Positions 32,201 to 41,200 of a stretch of DNA of 64,000 bases are shown piece by piece. This DNA is from Saccharomyces paradoxus (taxonomy: Eukaryota; Ascomycota; Saccharomycetes; Saccharomycetales; Saccharomycetaceae). The translations under genes were made by a program, and so were the position numbers. Positions within the stretch are counted from its first letter, which is position 1; each line of letters starts with the position of its first letter. The DNA is taken from assembly GCF_002079055.1 (NCBI RefSeq), contig NC_047498.1:310001-374000 (forward strand), in the 5' to 3' direction. The notes beneath the pieces are model-generated. The model saw only the letters and a program-made list of their open reading frames with translations. It was not told the origin of the DNA and did no database searches.

Positions 32201-35200
32201 TGAAAGTACGGCGGAAAGCTTGTTCAATCTCTTCCACGGAAGGACCTCTCTTTTGTTCCTTTTTAATAGGAACCCTTTTGTTTGTTTTGATCCACTCTAT
32301 AATGGTGTCAAAAACAAAAGCGTTTCCTGCCTCCTTTGCGTTTTCAAGCTTCTTTAACAATTCATTAATAAATAACTCAAACCTAAAATATGACTCGATA
32401 AATGAAGAATCAAAAACTCGGCTTGTATTGAAGTGTAAGAAAAACGAAGATAAAGTCGATTTTGCATCTAATAAGACCTTTTGTTGCTCTAAAGTTGTTG
32501 AATATTTAGAAATAACAGACAAGGTCTGTGCAGCATAGTCTAACAAAGAAGGTAGCCACTTTTCGAATAATCTGACATTATCTATATCTGTTTTTAATGA
32601 ACAATGAACAATATCACCCTTTAAGTGCGTAAAACATTCTAAGTCTAATATCATATCGTTAACCTTGCAATAATCATTCGCAAATACCGATAGAGGGTGA
32701 CGGACTGTAATTAGGGAAAACATCAAACTCTGGGTGAGCGCCATACCTCTTTCTATAGCAGCAACAGGGATATCATCACTTGGATTTGACACAGCGCTTC
32801 TCAGCTTAGGTAAAAGGTCAAGAACCTTGAAAAAAAATGCATCTGCGGAATCTAAATATTTATCATTGAAGGGGGCAATGTTTGCCAAAATAGTTGTTGT
32901 TGAAGATTGAACTTTTTGAATGTCTTCTCTGAAATTGCCTTTTAAACCGATCCTCCTTAATTCTTTCAATGCGTCACCTAAAACTTTACTTTTTTGAGTT
33001 TTTAAATATGCCAACCTTTTCTTGTTCTCCTTCGTATACACATCTGGTGTTTCCTTACGCAACCTTTCAGCTTCAGCATAAAAGTCGGAAGCTAGATCTG
33101 CAAAGTTAGGGAATTCCTGCGATGATATGTTTTCTAAGTAGGAGTCCATGTTACTTGTTACCATGTCAATATTTTTTAATGACGCAGGTCTCGTACTCCA
33201 ACTAGATATCTTTTTTACTAAATTTTTCGAAGCCTCTAAGTTGAGGTCTTCGTAGAAATGCTGCCTTAAAGTAGGGAGCTTAAACTTATTTTTGTTGGTA
33301 TACGAAAGACCGGCTTCAATAATGGTTTTCGCATCACCACCTAGCAAATCACGGTATTTTCTAACAATTTTGTAAAGGTTATTATGGGACTTACGAGAAC
33401 TTTGTTTCAAAGCATCAACGTTAACGTCTTTCCAACTAGCTAAAAGGATTATATCGTCAATTTCTTTTTCTAGGCTCTTTCTTCCACTTGCAATGCGCTC
33501 ATCAATTACCGGTTTAAACTGATAATAGAATTTTAGGGTATTATGGAGTAAACCCTCTATCTTCGAGTTTCTTAACCCAATGAGTTGAATGTGTTTGTAG
33601 AACGCTTTTACAAGATCCAGTCTAGCATTGAATTCACCCAACGTACTTTTGCTAAAAAATAGGTTAAGTGAACTCACCAAAAGAGTAGTGTTAGAGGTGG
33701 TTTCCTTCTTTTCATTACCAAGATTTGAAATGACAATTGACTCGTACAAATAAAACCACCATTTACCAATGGACTTCCTAGTTTTTTCGTCTTCCGAGTT
33801 GAAAAGACCTTTCCAGGTACGTAATTCCAATTTTCTCCATGAAACTATCAAATCAGTAATCAGTTTTAGGGTGGTATTCAGAGATACCTCAGAAGATGCG
33901 TATTTTTCCCATTCAGCTAGGAAAGTATATATTTGTTCGATCTTTTGGAGCTGTCTTGCCAAGGGTGTTTGAATAGGATAGTTTAAGAATTCTTGGGAAA
34001 CTCGGTATAATTCATTGAGGGTAGCGTGTTCTGGCCACTGCTCTAACAATTTCAAGACCGACTTAAGAACAGTTTCGATAATATCACTTGCTTTTTGAAA
34101 CTCTGGAATAGAGAAATCGTGGTAAAAATCAATATCACCAAAATCTTTCGCATTTTTGAAAGATTGTGTTTCCTCATCAAGTCTATTAATCACAGCAGAC
34201 AAAGATCCGCTTCTTAACTCTTCTATCTTGGTGTTTTCTAACTTTTCACTCAATATGGTTGTTATCATCGCACCGCTTTTCAATTCAGAAGAAAAGTTCG
34301 CGTCATGATCTCTATCAAATACCGAGATATATGTGTCGGCAAGCTGGAAATATATTTCATCCAGATTTTCAGGGCTGGAAGCATCTTTTTCATCAGTTAC
34401 CAAAACTGTGTCCTCGTAATCTGGAAACAGGTTTTTGAAATCTGTCTCGTAATCATCTGAGTTATCGCTGAATTTGAACATACTTGACTTTTCATTCTCC
34501 TCTTGTTCCTGTCTGAAGCGTCTCAAAGACCATCTTGAATACAAAGTATACAAGGTAGCTTCGAAAATTTCCAGTAATATTGTGTCATTTCTATGGAACT
34601 TGAACAGCATCAAGAAGTACATCAAAACCTTTTCCACCGAACTATCTTCCACAGTACTCTTCTTGAAGAATTTTGATAGCTCATGATAAGCGCTCAAAAC
34701 ATTTTCTGCACATGAAATATTGATAGGATCCATGCTCCACAAAGGAGAGATTTGGAATATTGCCCTATCTTTAGACTTTTGAAGTTTCAATAAATCAAAA
34801 CCAAAGTTGATACTGTAAATATATCCTGCAAGGATATCGTTTAAATCGGCAAATTTTGAGTAACCGCTTTCGAGACGGTTCAGGAAATGAAAGCTATTTT
34901 GTTGGAGCATTTCTAATCTACGATCCGATTGATCCGAATTGCACTCGTAAGCGCCTACAAGCTCTTTTATTTGTTGAGAACTCATAGTTGACGTCAAGAA
35001 TGCAATCCATTCGTCAAATAAGCAATCAATAGACATATCTGTACGATATACCCTAGGGGATTGAGGTGCATCTTCATCGCTTATAACATTGATGAGTTCT
35101 TCTGTGAAAATCTTCTCATCGCCACTGATTACTTTACGAACATTTCTCCAACTTTTCATTAAATTTTGAGAAAATGTTTTGGTCTTTAAAAATAAGTCAT

Positions 35201-38200
35201 ATAAAACGTAATCATGTATCGCTGGATCATAGGGAGAATCTGGAACGAATAACAAAAGCAAACCTGTACCGAATAAGATCCAAGCCTCTCCTAATGCTTC
35301 TAGTGATTTCGAACTTTCAATCAACTCTAGAGCAGGAAGAATGTACTCTGCAAAAGTCACGCATGTCTCTGAAGCAGTTTTTTCTTCTATGAGGGAGCTG
35401 ATCTCTTTCAAACTCAATTTTGAGCAGTCCCTGCCGGCGTGAATATCAATGATCCTTCTAAGCCATGTCATCAACATATTTTCAAAGCATTCCACTTGGC
35501 TTTTAAGTAGGTTAGGCGAACATTTGATAGTTGAAGACAGCAACAATTCGGCATCGCTAATAGATTGTTTGATCTGATTTCCGGAAAATGTTTTCAAATT
35601 ATTAGATTTACGAACGACATCTTCGAGAAACTGGGACGAAAATATGGAAGAGGTAAAAGAAGTCAACTTAGCATTATTTTCGGTCCAAAGAACATCAAAA
35701 ACGGGAGGATAATTGTATTTGTTTATAATAAGTTTTGTGAGTTTTTCTGTGGCTAAAGAAGAAGCAGGTGCAAGTTCTTTTATTAGCTCAACTGTATCGA
35801 CTGAGAAGGTATATCTGATCAAGTTGTCAAATTCGGTGGCAAAATAATGTTTTCTTTTGTTTAAAAACTTACTTGAAATGAGTTCCAATTCGCTTATACC
35901 ATCTTCCAACTTCGATAGCAGAAAGTTAAACTCAGGTAAATTATTATCCAACACATCCTCATTTAGCAGCCTAAAAATGTCCATCAAATCTTGAATAGAA
36001 CTATATGATTCCGAAAATTGTAGCAGACGCACTCTGTCAAATTTCTTGGATAACTCAATAAGCTTTTCGAAAGCTAGCCAACTATTGGAGGTTGTCGGAT
36101 AATTCTTCCTGAATGTATCCCATAATAAAGTTATAGAGTGGCCCCTTGACAAATGTAAAACATCAGTAAATTCTGAATTGATGTTAAGGAAGGGAGTTAT
36201 CTCAATGTCCGATTTAGTTTTTGCGGACGCAATCCAGTTATCTATTAACTCCTTGTATACTCTTAGACGTGCTTCATCCTTTGTAGTGGCCGTTTCTAAT
36301 GCCGCAATTACAATAACTAGCAAATCCCAATAGTGTTGATATTGGTTAGAGCCGCAAAACAAACTTTTTGTCTTGAAGTTTTCAGATATTACAGTTGAAA
36401 TATTGTAGAGAATACAGAATATTGGAATGCGAGGCGTATTTTTTAGATGGCGACCATTAAACGCAGCTGCAGATAATTCAATGTACGTCAGTTCGTCAAT
36501 TTTTCCGTGAGTTGATTTCGCATTGATTGATTTGAGAGCGTTCAAAGAGTTGAGTAACAGACCTAAAGTTGATAATAAATATAACGACTCTGGAGATTTA
36601 ATTTTATCCGAATACTTGCTAATTGTTGGAAGAACATACTCGTTCAAGGTAAGTGAGAGAGTTTCTTCTGTTAGTTGCTTATCATGTATCCCCAAAGCCC
36701 CTTGCAGTTTTAGGGTTGCAGGAGCGTATAGGTTATTAATCTTCTCTAAGATACCCATGTCAGTAAAAAATTTTATAAAAACATAAAGCTTTTCTACGAT
36801 ATTCTTTTCTGAGTATTCCATGCAATTCAAAATATTATTGGCCCATTTATCAACCTTCCCCAAACTGGAGATCGGAATAACAGCTGCAAGAGATTCTTCA
36901 AGTGGAGCCTCGTCTGATAATAATATGATATCATGTACTTGTGCAAATATGCAGGGTCTGCTTAAATAGGATGGAACAAAGTGTTTTAATGGCATTGGCG
37001 TATTTGATTCATTTAGTTCTATTTTTTTGATACCATCATCAATAGAAACAAAGTCAGTATCCGTCTTTTTGACTTCGAGTCCTAGAGTGAGACAATCAAA
37101 AGCAGTAGAACGATTGGGCAATTCCTCAATATAAATTTCCACGCCTCTATTTCTCATAGCACGGGATAATTCGCCATATTTGGGATCCATGGTCAAAAAT
37201 AATCTAAAGTTGGGGTGAGGCTTAAGAACTCTTGGTTGACCATCTTCTTGGCTACATTCATTGATAAGCAGCGACCCGTCTGTTTCCAATAAAGAGTTCA
37301 GTCGATCGAGGACGGAAGGGGAACAAAGATTAGCATTATCTAAGATCAGCCAATGGCCTTTTTCAACTGCTTTGACCAGCATACCGTCAAACCATTCGAA
37401 TTTAACCGACGCTTCCTTAGTGATGATTTCTGACATTTTTTCAATATTCATATTAATGGTTTTCAATGAGGAGTGCCCTTCTAAGTGTGAGGAGAACTTG
37501 TTAAAACGACTTCTGAAACCTTGGAATTTTTCAGGCGTAACGATATCACTGAGCAAATATTTCAATAAGTTCAGACCTTCTATGATTGCAGCAGCATTTG
37601 GTAGTAGCTTCATATTCGTCGAGATGATTTCCCTTACGGTATTTGTTATGTCTTCGGTAATGTACGATATTTTTCTAGTCAAATCAACTTGTTCGTAACC
37701 ACCAAGGATATCCATACTATCTATATCACTGTTCATGGAAAATACATCTACTCTCGGACCTAAAATTGAGGCTAAAAATCTTATAGTTTCAGTTTTACCG
37801 GAGTTCGAGGGTCCAACAAGCACCAACGGCCAATTATTATTGATTGCTTTCAAAACAGATTCATAAACTGCAACGTTGCATTCCAACGGAAAAAGATTTT
37901 GAGTGATTGGATAGCGGTAGTGTGGACTTCTTAGGGCTACCTCGTTATTGATTTGAATATATTCTTCTGTGAGTTTGAAAAAGTTTTCTTTGGTTGAGAA
38001 TCCCCCAAAAATATCTTCAATAAGGAGTTGTGCTTTATTCTTATCACTGCTAGTACGGAATCTCTGCTTAACGATGATATTGACAAAGTCAAACACATCC
38101 ACATCATCGCAAATTGAATATTGGTTGAGCAATTTTAACCAGCGCAACGTATCTCTCAAATTGAACTCCCACGGCGAGCCAGAATTACCCCAAAGTTTCT

Positions 38201-41200
38201 TTTTACAGACTTGTTCCTCTAAAGTAGACATCAGCTTAATCATTTTAGCAATAACATCTGGGCTAATACTTGGATATAAGTGTTTGGCAATCAACAGGAG
38301 ATCATCGGATGTAAGCATGTCAATAAACACCACACTAAAACGATTGACGAAAGATTTGGGAAGACCTTTTCTACCACCACCTTGATATTGAGGATTCTGG
38401 GCAGCAAAAACCAGGAAATTTGGATGGCAAGTAAAGGAAATGTCTAATTCGGGGATGTATGCTTCGCCTCGATGATCTAAACAGGCATTCAACCCTTCTA
38501 GAACGGATTGGGAAGCTAAATTCATTTCATCTAGAAGAACCCACTCACCTTTCTTCATTGCTCTCAAAAACGGAGCATCATGCCATAGAAACTCACCACT
38601 TCTCTCACCGGGAGCATCTGCACCGAAGAGATCTACTAGATCCGTTTGCTCAGATAAATTGATTCTTGTAAGCTTATTTCCTGTAATGTTGGCAAGAGCA
38701 GTAATCAAACTTGTTTTACCCACACCTGGACTACCTTCAAGTAAAATTGGCTTGTGGACTTGCATAGCCCGGACAACCCTTACTAAGTTTGAGGCAGTAG
38801 TAGGCGCGGTTAGGTTAAAGGATGAAGGCTGACCACCTGGAAATCTTGGTATTTTGAACATTCCAACTTGCAATTCATCCTGAGTCACAATAATGTTGTT
38901 CGCTTCTAATTGTTGTAGTTCCAAGTTGTCACCACATAGTTTTAATAATTGTACAACACATTCTGTTCTAAGTGACTTTAAATCATTTTCATTTTCTGCT
39001 AAGTAAGCAGTGTTGTTTGTACCAAGGGCGTCAATAAATACCATTGAGGCGCCTTGAATCAGTGCAGTCGACTTGTTATTTATCTTTGGATATACTTTAT
39101 TAATGAATTCAACCCATGCAAGTATGTCACGTAAAGAAATGACACCACTAGTTGCATTTCCTCCTCCTAACTTCTTGCCAAACCATTCAGAGAAATTTAC
39201 AATTGGATCAGCAAGATTCTTCAAGTCTTCTAAAAGCCTTGAGGATACAATCATGTTGACATCGTTGAAATCTTCCATGGATGGCACCCATATTTCGGTA
39301 AATCTATTTCTCAACGCTGGGGATAATTCTTTCTTACCGTAATCTCCACCAGGATTCATGGTTGCAAAAAATTGAAAGTTTTCCGAAGCTGTGACAAGGC
39401 TATCAGATGAGCCCTGTTCTGCCAACAATAAGCTTCTTTCTGGCTCCAAAACACTATTTAGCCTTTCAAGAACAGAATCATCAGCTAGTGATATTTCGTC
39501 GAGTAAAAAGAAGTTTCCGGTCTTCATAGCTTGAATCAGAGGGCCATCACTCCATTCAAATAGAACATTCAAACTGTCTCTTAGCTTCTTTATTTCCATT
39601 CGAACATCTTCGGTTATATTTTTATCATCTGATTTAGAGTAAAGCTGTAATAACTCTTGTAAGTCTATATCTTTGTCATTAGCAACATTCAAGGCAGTTT
39701 TTAGACATTTTATCAGCTTATGTTGAATTTCAGATCTATTACGTACAGGTCTCTGAGCACCCAATATATCTCCCGTTTCTGTGTTTTGATGAGCATTTAG
39801 CGTAATTAGTTCCCGACCCATGAATTGGGCCAATAACTGACAAATTGTTGTTTTACCGCATCCAGTTTCACCCACCAGTAACACTGGCTCCTTATTTTTT
39901 AAGCAACTAGAAACTAAAACGGATAGTCGGCGCATTCCTTTTGTCCAAGTAACAGATCCGATCGCTTCCAAAGATTTATCCTCTAGACTTGCATAATATT
40001 GGTCCATATCTAGTTTAACTTTCATTACTTTTTCTAAAGTCTTTTTGACAGTGACTTTTTCTTGCGGAGTTCTGCATCTTTCAGCTAGAAGCATGTAGCC
40101 GCTCGCAGCAAGCTGTTCATAGCCAACTGCATCTCTTAAAGCCCAGCGGAAAAGATCACGCAGAGTAGCAAAACTATTTTTCTGTTCGAACAACCTTGAA
40201 GCTGAACGCTCGATAGATAGTTGGCGGTATACCTCAACGATCTTCTTTGCGTACGATGGCGCAATTTTGCAGCGTTCACGTAGAATAATTTCTAATTCAT
40301 CCTGCGGAATGTCGTCGAAATGTAATTCCAAGAAACGATTTCTGAAAGCTCTCGAAAGGATTTTACGGCCACCGTATATACCGGGTGGGTTCTGAGTAGC
40401 AAAAAGAAGGAAATCAGGATGAGGGTGTACAATTTCTTGTGTTTCTGGAATAAAAAGTTCTCTGTTGTCGTCAAGCAACCTATTCAAAGCTTCCAAAACG
40501 TCTGTTGGGGCAAGATTTAACTCATCCAAAACAATCCAATATCCTTTTCGTAGTGCCTCGACTAAAACGCCCTCCTTAAACGACAGCTTGCCAGTATCAT
40601 CGGTAACATATGTACCTAAATATTCCTGTAAATCAGTGTGCTCGTGGTTATTTATACGGACAAACTTATGGCCTGTTATATCCGCAAGATATTTGATCAT
40701 ACTAGTCTTACCCGATGAGGTTGGACCTTGAATAAGCACAGGGAATCTTTTACCTGATGTAGCTCTTACTAAATTCATCATATTCTTCTCAACAAAAGGT
40801 GTAATGATATAGTGAGCTTGTTCTTGAACTTCATTAGGACCCCTCTTCATCCAATAGTGTTTGAACTGAACATACTCTGGTCCTGGGGAGGGGGGTGTTT
40901 GTGACATGACGGACTTGACATTTTTTAGCCTTCCCAATGCAAATTTTTCTATTACTGGCTTCAGAATGGCTTCAGATTTTTGGTCAAGTAAAGTCAAAAA
41001 ACTCATGCAGAATCCATCATAGAGGGAACGGCGTAGACCGTAGATATGAATAATATCAGTAACATAAAGTAATGTCCGTGTCAGGGTACGGATACTAAAG
41101 TGTGGTTTTTGGTTCGAACCATCAACGATCGTATTGCTGTCGGCAAGCTTTTTGGCTTCGAGATAAAGTTCAGCAATATCATTTCCTACCCACTCATCAC